Positions 1 through 8,014 are shown, counted from the stretch's first letter. The stretch: DNA of 20,035 nucleotides from JAVBLQ01 sp031553435 (GCA_031553435.1 JAVBLQ010000063.1:1-20035); one strand, 5' to 3'. Translations and numbers: made by a program. The notes: generated by a model from the sequence alone, not told the origin.

Positions 1-329
1 TCTTTTACATAATTTACCAAATCAGCAACCGAAGTTTCCGGCCAATAATCATCTGAAGCCAAACAACGAATATATTCTCCATGAGCATAATTATTTATTG
101 CCTCATTTAGGGTGGCAGATAACCCTTTGTTTTTTTCCCTGCAAACTAAAAAAAATCCATATTGTTTTTGTAGTTCTCTCAGTATATCAGGCGAATTATC
201 CTTTGAAGCATCATCGATAACTATTAATTCAATATTCTTATAAGTCTGATTTATTACACTTTCAATGCTTTGCCTAACAAATTGAGAGTGATTATATGAA
301 GGAATTATGACGGAGACTAGTGGATCCAT
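1..329 (-). CDS. Family 2 glycosyltransferase, N-terminal part (cut by window edge)
   Basis: Reading the minus strand from the ATG at 327-329 gives about 109 residues with no stop. It opens with the GT2 nucleotide-sugar fold: MDPLVSVIIPSYNHSQFVRQ, then a strand ending VIDDAS near residues 38-43 (the first aspartate motif), and a SDD motif near residue 95 in place of the metal-binding DXD. Family members transfer a sugar from a nucleotide donor on the cytoplasmic face of the inner membrane, usually for capsule, O-antigen or other exopolysaccharide. The acceptor and donor cannot be read from this fragment. It lies downstream of, and on the same strand as, the Wza/Wzc export genes, separated by a terminator, so it is probably the first visible gene of the matching polysaccharide synthesis cluster. 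The -7 element TAnnTTTG was not found in its 200-base leader. Confidence 0.9.
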   Translation of the reverse strand, partial: MDPLVSVIIPSYNHSQFVRQSIESVINQTYKNIELIVIDDASKDNSPDILRELQKQYGFFLVCREKNKGLSATLNEAINNYAHGEYIRCLASDDYWPETSVADLVNYVK

Positions 330-477
330 TTTTATTTTTTAAGAAAAATATAAGCTTATTAAAAATAAATCAATATTATTGAAGAATAAAAATTCAAAAA
401 CTATTGATATTTCAAAGTTCTTTCCTTGTTATAAATTTTGTTAGAAGATTTTGGATAAACCTATAATATAATAAACA

Positions 478-508
478 CTACCCTGTTCCATAAATGGATA
501 CAGGGTAG
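478..508 (-). terminator. Hairpin terminator of the polysaccharide-export operon
   Basis: A 9-bp stem (CTACCCTGT at 478-486 with ACAGGGTAG at 500-508) continues after a one-base bulge into a 4-bp stem, TCCA/TGGA, closed by a TAAA loop. On the minus strand it is followed by a T-rich tail (TGTTTATTATATTAT) and it lies about 30 bases past the stop of the OmpA-family gene. It therefore separates the export operon from the glycosyltransferase. The rest of the 330-536 gap is AT-rich with no other clear signal. Confidence 0.75.
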
Positions 509-536
509 CATTAGTTGATTCTTTTATACAGATATA

Positions 537-1799
537 TTATCTTTCAACCATGATAACAACCCTATTCCACTCGTTATCTCTGTAAGGTTGTTCTCTGTCA
601 CCTTTCCATTCTGTAATTATCCGACTTTCAGCAATTCCTCTGTCTCTTAAATACCTAAATACAGAACGAACACGTTGTTCACTCAATTTCATATTAAGAG
701 TTGGATTTCCTGTTTTTTTATCAGCATAACCAATCAAAAGAACTTTAGACTTTGGAGTAGCTTTCAAATATTGAACAGCCATGTCTAATTTTGAAATTTC
801 ATCGCCTAAAATTTCTGAACTACTTAATGGAAATCTGATATATTCCGGCATGTATAATTCATCTTTTCCTGATTCTTTAATGATAACTTTTTCTACAGTA
901 GGAGCAACATTTCCTCTTCTTTCAAGATTTTGAGTTTTTTCCTGAAGACTATAAACTTCATTTTGCAAATCATTTAATGAAGCATTCAATCTATCAATTT
1001 CTGCTTGAGACATTGCATCTACAGGAGTAGTAAAGTTTTTATTAATTGCGAAACTAACTCCCGCCATAGCACTAAACATACCATCAAAAGTACGATTACC
1101 AACATATCCATCCATTTCTTTATCTAATAGATCAGCTTGTAGTTCTAAGAAAATAGAAAGATTTTTAACTACGTTAAAATTTGTCCTCAAACCAGCTTTG
1201 CCCAAAAGACCATTCAATTTCGGATTTGCATCACCTGCAAATGATTGCATGTACCCAATACCTATAAATGGTATAAAGTCAACAGCATTTTCTTTATAAT
1301 ATCCTCTAAACAAATTATTTAAATTAAACATAACATCTATAGAAGCTGAAATATGTTTAAGAGGTTGTTGAAACATATCTCCAGGGTATGTTTCTCCTGT
1401 AGTCGGATTTACAGTTGGCTGTCCTATCCAAGTAAGATCAGATGGTTTATAAAGCTGTTCCCAATCTTCGCCTACTTTAAAACGATTTTCCCCTAGGTAA
1501 TAGCCCTGTTGGCTTATTGCAAAGTTCCAACCTTTAGCTTGACCGCCATAGAGTTGTATGCGAGAACCAACTACAGGAGAGAACCATTTTCCTATGGATA
1601 ACTCACCAGACCAACCGATTCTATCTCCAAAAGGAGCTTCATCATCTTGTTCACCTTGATAGACATTAGCTCCACCTCCAATAGAAATAAACCAATTGTT
1701 TTTAGCTTTATTTCCAGATTCCAAGGACTGAGCGAACAAAGCGCCGCTACTAAAAATTGCAACACTTGCTAATAATAGAAGTTTTTTTGTACTTTTCAT
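537..1799 (-). CDS. OmpA-family outer-membrane protein with peptidoglycan-binding domain
   Basis: 420 residues. A signal peptide (residues 1-23, MKSTKKLLLLASVAIFSSGA, ending in FAQ) leads into a beta-rich region rich in Gly and aromatics to about residue 255, the likely outer-membrane barrel. A predicted coiled coil (about 262-297, SQAEIDRLNASLNDLQ) links it to an OmpA C-terminal domain (about 315-420) with the expected core LLIGYADKKTGNPTLNMKLS and EQRVRSVFRYLRDRGI, which in this family binds diaminopimelate in peptidoglycan. The gene is last in the operon, 27 bases after the Wzc-like kinase, and is followed by a terminator. That suggests a structural part in polysaccharide export or in anchoring the export machine to the cell wall, which is inference. 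It could equally be a general OmpA porin that happens to sit here. Confidence 0.9.
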   Translation of the reverse strand: MKSTKKLLLLASVAIFSSGALFAQSLESGNKAKNNWFISIGGGANVYQGEQDDEAPFGDRIGWSGELSIGKWFSPVVGSRIQLYGGQAKGWNFAISQQGYYLGENRFKVGEDWEQLYKPSDLTWIGQPTVNPTTGETYPGDMFQQPLKHISASIDVMFNLNNLFRGYYKENAVDFIPFIGIGYMQSFAGDANPKLNGLLGKAGLRTNFNVVKNLSIFLELQADLLDKEMDGYVGNRTFDGMFSAMAGVSFAINKNFTTPVDAMSQAEIDRLNASLNDLQNEVYSLQEKTQNLERRGNVAPTVEKVIIKESGKDELYMPEYIRFPLSSSEILGDEISKLDMAVQYLKATPKSKVLLIGYADKKTGNPTLNMKLSEQRVRSVFRYLRDRGIAESRIITEWKGDREQPYRDNEWNRVVIMVER

Positions 1800-1826
1800 A
1801 ATTGAGTCATTTTTAACTGTATATAT

Positions 1827-4220
1827 TTATTTCAATTTTTTATCTGTTGTATAACCATAACCGTAGCCATAACCGTAGCCATAACCATAACCATAACGTC
1901 TTAGTCTATTATCAGTTACACCATTAAATACCAAACCTAAATTTTTCAAACGATCAGTTTCATGAATCTCATCAATCATTGAAAGAGTAGCTTTAGGGCT
2001 ATATCCAGACCTAACAATATATAAAGTAGTATCACTTAACCTATCTAAAAGGAAAGTATCCGAAACACCACCTACCGGGGGAGTGTCTACTATAATATAA
2101 TCATACTTCTTTCTCAATTCTTTAAACAAATCATCTAACAGCGGCTCCATTAACAATTCATTAGGATTGGGAGGAATAATTCCAGCTAAAATCACATCCA
2201 TATTAGCATGAACCCCTGATGGGTATATGATATCACTTATTTTAGTCACATCTCCATGCAAATAAGATACAATTCCCGTCTTTTTGGGGAGCTGAAGGTA
2301 TTCGGCCAATTTAGGTTTCCTGATATCAAGTCCGACCACAATCGTTTTGTATTTTAATGCAAATGTCATTGCTAAATTTATTGATACAAAAGATTTTCCT
2401 TCACCACTAATAGAAGAGGTAACCAGTATTACCTTCTTCTGTGGAGAATTAAGCATGTATTGAATGTTTGTTCTTAATAAACGGAACATTTCCGCAATTG
2501 GAGTATTGGATCCGGATGTAACAACCAATGGCATTTTATTCTTATCCAATGGAAGAGTCGCCAATATCGGAACATCAGTTACCCGCTTAATATCTAATTC
2601 AGAATCAATTCTAAAGTTAAGAAACTCTTTTAACGCAATAATCACCGTTGGAATCAATAATCCAATCAAAAAGCTAACCAGAAAAACAACACTTCTATTC
2701 GGAGAAATCGGTGCTCCGGATGCCAAAGGATATTCCAGAATTTTTGCACTGGGGGCTGTAATAGCCAAAGACAATTCCGCTTCCTGTTTTTTCTGCAATA
2801 ATAACAAGTATAGTGTTTCTTTTGTCTGTTGTTGACGTTGTTTTTCTGTCAACTCTCTTTCTTTTCTTGGAATATCACCCAGAAAACTATCATAACGCTT
2901 TCCTTGTGACAATACTTCTCTTTCTTTTGCCTCGTAAGATAACCGGGTTGCTTTTAATCCTGTATGGATACTCTCTAATGAAGATGCAATTTGTTCATCT
3001 AACTTTGTAATAAGGGGGCTTTGCCTATTGGCATATATCAAAAGTCTCTCTTTTTCCAAGATGGCACTATTGTATTGAGCAATCAAAGATGCGATATTTT
3101 GATCGGTAACACCTAAATTGGCGGGTAATAATCCGTCTTTCTTACTAACCTTGTCAACTTCTTTTTCCAAATAGCCAATAAGCTCAATTTGGGCTGAGAC
3201 ATGTGCCAATTGTTTTTCATATTCATTATTTTCAGTTACGAAAATTTGCGATTCATTTTCAATATCAGTCAAACGATTGTCTCTTTTGAATTCTTCAATT
3301 TCTAATTCAGACCGTTTCAAATCATTTTGTATATACAAAAGTCGTTCTTCCATGAATTTAGCAGCATTCTCGGCTGCTCTATTCTTATCTGCCATTACGT
3401 CTCTGTTGTACAATTCAACTAGCTTATACAGGAAATCCTCTCCTCTTTGCCGGTTGGTTTCATTTAAAGTCAGACGTAATACACTTGTGTTTTTTCCAGC
3501 TAAATCCATTTTTAAACTTCCTGAATATTGCATGGCAACATTCAAAGGGTGAGTTATATAAACATTTAATGGAGAAGATTCTACAGGAAATGGCACCTTT
3601 TCATTTTTAAGAACCAAAGCGTCACCGAGAGGTGTTTTCAATATTCCGGGAAAAGATGTAATAATCTGATTAAAATTCTGTCCATAATAGCTACCTTCAA
3701 TTTCTATCTGGTCATTATCTAATGGAGTTATTACTAATGACATCGAACCTGAAATGTTCACCGCTTTTTCCGGACTCATTTTAATAAGAACAGGGGGGCC
3801 ATCTCCCAAATTATAATCTTTACTAAAATAAAGTTCTTTGTCTTTAATCCTTCCTTTAACGATGTATTTTGTATATAATCCCAGCTCTGCAACTACTCCT
3901 TCCAGCAGGTTTCTTGAGCGAAGAACTTCAATCTCATTCTCTATATTATCGTTAGTAGTAATCAATCCCATACCTTGAAAAACCGACAATTCACTATTTC
4001 CGAGTCCTCCTCTTTTACTGTCTTTCAACAAAACACTTGAAGCTACCTGATATATTTTTGTACTATATCTTAACTTCAAAAAACCAATGAATAAACAGAT
4101 CAATATAGAAATTAGAAACCATTTCCAATGAAGCAAAAAGGTCACAAAGACTGCTTGGATATCTATTTCTTTTTTTCCCGACTTTTTATCAAATACGGTA
4201 CTTTTATTATTATTTTCCAT
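1827..4220 (-). CDS. Wzc-like bacterial tyrosine kinase / polysaccharide co-polymerase
   Basis: 797 residues with the fused layout of Gram-negative polysaccharide co-polymerases: a cytoplasmic N-terminus, first membrane helix (about 32-51), a large periplasmic Wzz/GNVR region with long coiled coils (about 280-480), a second helix after PNRSVVFLVSFLIGL (about 510-533), and a cytoplasmic BY-kinase domain. The kinase shows Walker A SSISGEGKS (about 600-607), Walker A' GLDIRKP (about 630) and Walker B YIIVDTPPV (about 712). The C-terminus has eight tyrosines in alternating Gly-Tyr repeats (about 775-789), the usual autophosphorylation cluster but unusually regular. Such proteins control polymer length and export through cycles of phosphorylation with the Wza channel. 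The wza-like gene lies 10 bases upstream. No Wzb-type phosphatase is in the window. Confidence 0.95.
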   Translation of the reverse strand: MENNNKSTVFDKKSGKKEIDIQAVFVTFLLHWKWFLISILICLFIGFLKLRYSTKIYQVASSVLLKDSKRGGLGNSELSVFQGMGLITTNDNIENEIEVLRSRNLLEGVVAELGLYTKYIVKGRIKDKELYFSKDYNLGDGPPVLIKMSPEKAVNISGSMSLVITPLDNDQIEIEGSYYGQNFNQIITSFPGILKTPLGDALVLKNEKVPFPVESSPLNVYITHPLNVAMQYSGSLKMDLAGKNTSVLRLTLNETNRQRGEDFLYKLVELYNRDVMADKNRAAENAAKFMEERLLYIQNDLKRSELEIEEFKRDNRLTDIENESQIFVTENNEYEKQLAHVSAQIELIGYLEKEVDKVSKKDGLLPANLGVTDQNIASLIAQYNSAILEKERLLIYANRQSPLITKLDEQIASSLESIHTGLKATRLSYEAKEREVLSQGKRYDSFLGDIPRKERELTEKQRQQQTKETLYLLLLQKKQEAELSLAITAPSAKILEYPLASGAPISPNRSVVFLVSFLIGLLIPTVIIALKEFLNFRIDSELDIKRVTDVPILATLPLDKNKMPLVVTSGSNTPIAEMFRLLRTNIQYMLNSPQKKVILVTSSISGEGKSFVSINLAMTFALKYKTIVVGLDIRKPKLAEYLQLPKKTGIVSYLHGDVTKISDIIYPSGVHANMDVILAGIIPPNPNELLMEPLLDDLFKELRKKYDYIIVDTPPVGGVSDTFLLDRLSDTTLYIVRSGYSPKATLSMIDEIHETDRLKNLGLVFNGVTDNRLRRYGYGYGYGYGYGYGYTTDKKLK
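1851..1898 (-). repeat. Hexanucleotide tandem repeat coding the Gly-Tyr tail of the kinase
   Basis: Eight consecutive 6-base units on the plus strand: ATAACC, ATAACC, GTAGCC, ATAACC, GTAGCC, ATAACC, ATAACC, ATAACG. Read on the minus strand each gives Gly-Tyr (the first Arg-Tyr). Because the unit is two codons long, gain or loss of copies keeps the frame and changes the number of tyrosines. The interspersed GTAGCC units are synonymous, so the array is imperfect at DNA level while the protein repeat is exact. Confidence 0.95.
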
Positions 4221-4230
4221 ATAAATTTGA

Positions 4231-5046
4231 TTATTTTACAAGGACTACGATTACAGTAACAGCTGACATCGCCATTGACCACAAAGAAAACCAAAATCCG
4301 ATCGATTCTCTATCCGGAGCTAATGTCTTTGACTTTGTGGGTTGTACATATAAGATGTCGTTAGGCTGAACATAAAAATATGGTGATTGTAGCACATCTT
4401 TAGAGGATATATCCAAATATGCAATACTCATAGCATCACTATTGTCTAGTTTTCTCATGAGCACAATATTATCTCTTTTACCTTGTATAGTTAAATCGCC
4501 AGCCAAAGCAAGGGCTTCAAATAAATTCACTTTATCTTTAACAAGGGGGATAGATCCTGGATGATTAACTTCACCCAATACGGAAATTTGATGGTTCTTA
4601 TAGTTAATTGTAATAATAGGATCCTCATTTAAGTATGGCTTTAAGCTACTTTTCAAATAAGATTCCAAACCTTTTCTGGTTAAACCTGCAATATGAAGTT
4701 TTCCTAGCACAGGGAATTCAATATCTCCGTTATCATCAATCAAGTAATCCCGTCCAACTACACTATAATAAGTCTGGCTCATATTGGGAGCAAGTTGATT
4801 TTGTGTCAACGGCATATTAAATACGGAAGCTGCTCCTGGTTCCAATGGGGAATTGACAGTTATTATCAGTTCATCTTGAGGTTGGAATGTAATCTCTGAA
4901 TATATTGCGTTGATCTTGTAAATGGCATCAACTTCACCTTCCCCACCTTGTAAATAAGGAATTTTTTTATAGGATGTACATGAAAAAAGAATCATGCAAC
5001 TCAAAAAAAGTGTACAGAATTGTATTTTTTTACCCTTAGTCATCAT
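4231..5046 (-). CDS. Wza-like polysaccharide export lipoprotein
   Basis: 271 residues. The N-terminus is a lipoprotein signal with Cys at residue 23 (CMILFSCTSYKKIPYL), so the mature protein should be lipid-anchored. It is followed by a polysaccharide biosynthesis/export domain (about 50-140, including PQDELIITVNSPLEP and DYLIDDNGDIEFPVLGK) and an SLBB domain (about 148-200, VLGEVNHPGSIPL). A C-terminal hydrophobic helix (about 251-271, FWFSLWSMAMSAVTVIVVL) resembles the outer-membrane-spanning helix of Wza. Family members form the octameric outer-membrane channel for capsule or exopolysaccharide and partner with a Wzc-type co-polymerase, here the next gene. A second ATG one codon downstream is an equally good start. 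The gene is 54 bases after the HU/LysM gene. Confidence 0.93.
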   Translation of the reverse strand: MMTKGKKIQFCTLFLSCMILFSCTSYKKIPYLQGGEGEVDAIYKINAIYSEITFQPQDELIITVNSPLEPGAASVFNMPLTQNQLAPNMSQTYYSVVGRDYLIDDNGDIEFPVLGKLHIAGLTRKGLESYLKSSLKPYLNEDPIITINYKNHQISVLGEVNHPGSIPLVKDKVNLFEALALAGDLTIQGKRDNIVLMRKLDNSDAMSIAYLDISSKDVLQSPYFYVQPNDILYVQPTKSKTLAPDRESIGFWFSLWSMAMSAVTVIVVLVK

Positions 5047-5100
5047 TATTGCTGTTTTATTGTATATAATTCACATATACCATTTAAGAGAATTTTCACT

Positions 5101-6249
5101 TTAATATTTTAATATCTGGACAGCCAAATCATTTGCCTTCTTGATACAAGTCGGATTATTGGCATCCATCAAATTTTTATCTGGTTTAGGTATTTTCAAT
5201 TTTACTTTATTCGGCAAGTTTACCGGATCATTGATAATTCCTTTGTTTTCAAGATAGATATAAACCCAAAAAACATCACTTCCATAATATTTCTTTGCAA
5301 GTTCAAGTAAATTGGAATTTTTTTCAGTTGTTATAACCAATTGTGAAGAATCTTCATTATCACTTAATGTATCCGTCGTATCGGCAGGAACCTGTACATA
5401 AATCGAATTCTGTTCAAATTTTTCTTTTGGTTTCTCTTTCTCTATCTTGACCGAATCAGAAAACTCAATAACTACTTCATCCTTTTCTTTACTGATTGGA
5501 TTTCTATTGCTTTTATACCAGATGAAGAATATGACCAAAACAGCCATTAAAGCTAAAATGAGAAAAGAACCGATAAATTTTGACTGACCGCTTCCCGAAG
5601 AAATCTCTTCCTCTTCTTTTTTTTCAATCTTTTTTATCCTATCTTTCCTTCTTTTTTCTATTCTTTCCTGATCTTCTGAAAACGAAGTATCTTTCTTTTG
5701 TTGAGAAGGTTCTGATGTATTATTTGTATTTATGTCCGATGAAGTTACAGGGGCATTTTTTTCTCTAACTTCGACAACATTTTCATTTTTTTGTGTATTA
5801 TTTGATATTTTCTGGTCAGATTTAATCTCAGACCTGAAAAGCTGTTCCTCCTTCTTATCCGTTTCAGCCTCAGTCCATACTATTAATTCTTTCTGATCTG
5901 TATCCGGTTGTGATACAACAGGAAGAGGATGCTGCTGGTCACTTCTAGTCTGTGGAATAAATGTTTCTTTCTTTTTTCCAACATCGCCAGCACCCAAAGC
6001 TGAAGTATCTCCTAACAAAAACTTGATTTCTTTGGAAGGGATAAACGAAACCTTTTTGGAAAGACCACTTCCTCCAGATAAAAAATGAAAAGTTCCTAAC
6101 TCTTCTAATTTTAACTGTCCTGATTGTGACAATTCTTCTGCAAAGGCTGAAAACAAACTCAACAATGAATCTTCCCTTATTTCAAGGGAATCATCTGCTT
6201 TGTTTTCATTGATGAACTGTAAAATCTTTTCTAAATTTTTATCTGCCAT
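5101..6249 (-). CDS. HU-like domain / single transmembrane helix / LysM-like protein
   Basis: 382 residues with an unusual order. Residues 1-80 resemble the HU/IHF fold of Bacteroidetes membrane proteins (the HU-CCDC81_bac type), including the turn LEELGTFHFLSG. Residues about 85-222 are low-complexity and charged, ending in a strongly basic stretch (EKRRKDRIKKIEKK). A single membrane helix lies at about 225-244 (FIGSFLILALMAVLVIFFIW). Residues about 304-355 look like LysM (NLLELAKKYYGSDVFWVYIY, then LPNKVKLKIP). The basic stretch before the helix predicts the HU-like part in the cytoplasm and the LysM part in the periplasm, where LysM normally binds peptidoglycan. The HU-like part lacks the long DNA-embracing arm of true HU, so it may bind protein rather than DNA. 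It starts 4 bases after the HU-like gene. Function is inferred only: linking something cytoplasmic to the cell wall. Confidence 0.82.
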   Translation of the reverse strand: MADKNLEKILQFINENKADDSLEIREDSLLSLFSAFAEELSQSGQLKLEELGTFHFLSGGSGLSKKVSFIPSKEIKFLLGDTSALGAGDVGKKKETFIPQTRSDQQHPLPVVSQPDTDQKELIVWTEAETDKKEEQLFRSEIKSDQKISNNTQKNENVVEVREKNAPVTSSDINTNNTSEPSQQKKDTSFSEDQERIEKRRKDRIKKIEKKEEEEISSGSGQSKFIGSFLILALMAVLVIFFIWYKSNRNPISKEKDEVVIEFSDSVKIEKEKPKEKFEQNSIYVQVPADTTDTLSDNEDSSQLVITTEKNSNLLELAKKYYGSDVFWVYIYLENKGIINDPVNLPNKVKLKIPKPDKNLMDANNPTCIKKANDLAVQILKY

Positions 6250-6253
6250 TTGC

Positions 6254-6478
6254 TTATTGGTTCAAGAGCTCTTGTGAGGCTTTAAAAAACAAAACCTTTT
6301 TCCCGGGTAAGCTTTTCACTTCAAATTTTCCCATTGAAGGGATATCAAGATCCTTTCCTGATACAAGGATCTTTTTTATCCCTTCAATTGTGAGACGAAT
6401 AACTTTTTCAGCATTTTCTTCTGAAGTCTCTAACTTTTCGGATACTCTTTTAATTAAATTCAAATTATTATTATCCAT
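6254..6478 (-). CDS. Short HU-family (HU/IHF-like) protein
   Basis: 74 residues, shorter than the usual 90 or so of HU. The N-terminal helical part (LIKRVSEKLETSEENAEKVI, then IEGIKKIL) and the beta part (DLDIPSMGKFEVKSLPGKKV, then FFKASQELLNQ) follow the HU pattern. What is missing is the segment between the MGKFEV and PGKKVLFFKAS elements, which in HU carries the arm with the GRNP-type motif and the proline that inserts into the DNA minor groove. DNA binding may therefore be weak or altered. It sits between the coiled-coil gene (13-base gap) and the HU/LysM gene (4-base gap), so the two HU-like products are probably made together and might pair. Housekeeping HU is presumably elsewhere. Confidence 0.82.
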   Translation of the reverse strand: MDNNNLNLIKRVSEKLETSEENAEKVIRLTIEGIKKILVSGKDLDIPSMGKFEVKSLPGKKVLFFKASQELLNQ

Positions 6479-6491
6479 TCTTCAAAATTAG

Positions 6492-6773
6492 TTAGCGACT
6501 AGATAAGAAATCTATTTCTTTATCTATAAAAGCTAAATCTTCAGATTCAATCCTACTGGTTAACTCCCTGATTTTTTGTTGAGTGGGATTAAGGTAAATT
6601 TCCTTATATTCCTCATAAACTTCTTCCATCATCCCTTCTTGTTCGTAAAAATTATGTAATTGATTTTCATATTGACTAACAATATTATTCAATTCATCAT
6701 TGAAAGAAAGAAGATAGTGTTTGAATTCTTCTAAAAGCTGTTTTTGGTATGCAAAAGATGTTTGTTTACTCAT
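6492..6773 (-). CDS. Small acidic helical / coiled-coil protein, function unknown
   Basis: 93 residues, no signal peptide or membrane segment. It is almost entirely helix-forming and rich in Glu, Gln and Leu (for example QLLEEFKHYLLSFNDELNNI and PTQQKIRELTSRIESEDLAF). The ATG at 6771-6773 is followed by an open frame to a stop 13 bases before the HU-like gene, and a plausible -7 promoter element lies 55 bases upstream. I do not recognise a family. As first gene of the operon leading into HU-like and LysM proteins it is a likely cytoplasmic partner of the HU-like domains, which is inference from position only. Confidence 0.7.
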   Translation of the reverse strand: MSKQTSFAYQKQLLEEFKHYLLSFNDELNNIVSQYENQLHNFYEQEGMMEEVYEEYKEIYLNPTQQKIRELTSRIESEDLAFIDKEIDFLSSR

Positions 6774-6827
6774 GACTGTTATTATTTTAATAGTTTCAGC
6801 ATAATCTGGATTATCTCAATTTCTCAA

Positions 6828-6835
6828 CAAATTTA
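6828..6835 (-). promoter_or_regulatory. Possible -7 element for the polysaccharide-export operon
   Basis: Minus-strand TAAATTTG matches the Bacteroidetes -7 consensus TAnnTTTG and would start RNA near 6820, giving a leader of about 45 bases before the coiled-coil gene. No TTTG at the expected -33 spacing was found, so this is a half-match in AT-rich DNA. The rest of 6774-7042 holds no clear terminator for the AraC-family gene, so read-through from it is possible. Confidence 0.4.
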
Positions 6836-7042
6836 GACAATTTTTTCAAAAAACATCTAATAGTTTATTTAATAAAATGAACTGCCCACTAAATTAGTTC
6901 AAGAAAAACCGAAAAATTTCAAAATGTCTCCTTTTAACGCTGCAAAGAACGTAGATATTTGTTTTTTTATTGAGATAAATATATGTCAAAGAATGATATA
7001 TTTACATTTCACGTATTTATTAGTATACAAAATATCTAATTT

Positions 7043-7900
7043 TCATTCTTTTTCGCGGACAAAATTACGAAATTCCATTGGGGTATACCTATTATATAAT
7101 CTAAAATATTTTATAAAATTAGTAGTTTCATTAAAACCCAATTCAAATCCTATTTCTTTGATGCTTTTATTGCTATAACGAAGTAACCTTCGGGCTTCCA
7201 AAAGAACTCTCTCTCTGATTATTTCTTTAGGAAATTTTCCCGTAATTTTAGCAGTAATTTGAATTAGAGACTTTTCCCGGACACCTATTTTACGAGCATA
7301 CTCAGCAACCCGTTTTTCCTCCCGAAAATATTTCTCCAACAAATTTTTGAATTGGAGAAAAATATCCAAATGAGCATCAAGCGTTAATTCCGTTATACTT
7401 ACAGGTTTTTCTTCCCGATCAATCAGGAGCATTATATTGTGCAAATAATTTTTGATTATATGTCCCTGAGAATATGCATCCGTTTTATCATATTCTTCCT
7501 CAATCAAACGAAATAAATCAAAAATAGCACAATCTGCAACCTGTATCGGATTTGACAAGGGAAATTCAATACTTTTAAGTAAGATAAATCCGTCCAGGAA
7601 TTGAATATCAAATGATGTTTTACAAAAAAAATCGTCTGTAAAACAATATATTTTTAATTCAAAATCACTATTATTTGCATTGAATAGAATGTCAGGCTTT
7701 TGATAAAAAAACATGATAGAATGCTCTTCTAGCAGTAAAGGTTCTAAGGCATTAATTGTTAAAGACAAATTTCCCCTCTTAAGCCAGGCAATGTGATAAT
7801 ATTTTTTATCAACAGACTGGTTTTCAAATGTTAACTGAGAATTTTCATCTGAATTATTAACAGTCAATATCTGGAATTCCGGAAAAGATAAATCTTCCAT
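7043..7900 (-). CDS. AraC-family transcriptional regulator
   Basis: 285 residues from the ATG at 7898-7900. The N-terminal two-thirds look like a cupin-type sensory domain (strand-rich, e.g. HIAWLKRGNLSLTINALEPL). The last 100 or so residues form the double helix-turn-helix of AraC proteins: YARKIGVREKSLIQITAKIT for the first, and IKEIGFELGFNETTNFIKYF followed by RYTPMEFR for the second, the family signature. A longer frame could start at a TTG at 7952-7954, but that codon lies upstream of a good -7 promoter element (7942-7949), so it would not be in the transcript. Its target cannot be read from sequence. It is divergent from coaX and upstream of the polysaccharide-export operon, making that operon a reasonable candidate. 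Confidence 0.92.
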   Translation of the reverse strand: MEDLSFPEFQILTVNNSDENSQLTFENQSVDKKYYHIAWLKRGNLSLTINALEPLLLEEHSIMFFYQKPDILFNANNSDFELKIYCFTDDFFCKTSFDIQFLDGFILLKSIEFPLSNPIQVADCAIFDLFRLIEEEYDKTDAYSQGHIIKNYLHNIMLLIDREEKPVSITELTLDAHLDIFLQFKNLLEKYFREEKRVAEYARKIGVREKSLIQITAKITGKFPKEIIRERVLLEARRLLRYSNKSIKEIGFELGFNETTNFIKYFRLYNRYTPMEFRNFVREKE

Positions 7901-7941
7901 TTTTATGAACAAGGCTTTTCTTTGAGTTAGTAAACGGAAGC

Positions 7942-7949
7942 CAAAGGTA
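7942..7949 (-). promoter_or_regulatory. -7 element of the AraC-family gene
   Basis: Minus-strand TACCTTTG is a full match to TAnnTTTG, predicting transcription from about 7935 and a leader of about 35 bases to the ATG at 7900. No good -33 TTTG is seen at the usual spacing. It faces the coaX -7 element 30 bases away. Confidence 0.6.
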
Positions 7950-7979
7950 CACAAAAAAAGCGAATCTAATTATTTTTCA

Positions 7980-7987
7980 TATCTTTG
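7980..7987 (+). promoter_or_regulatory. -7 element of the coaX operon
   Basis: TATCTTTG followed by C is a full match to the Bacteroidetes -7 consensus. It predicts a start near 7994 and a leader of about 20 bases to the GTG start of coaX. The -33 region is AT-rich without a clear TTTG. Confidence 0.6.
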
Positions 7988-8014
7988 CAGCACTTTTAAT
8001 AAAATTAATAACCT

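Noticed and set aside
7901..7954. Longer start (TTG) for the AraC-family regulator
   Set aside because: The codon is upstream of a full -7 promoter match, and the added residues do not resemble family members.
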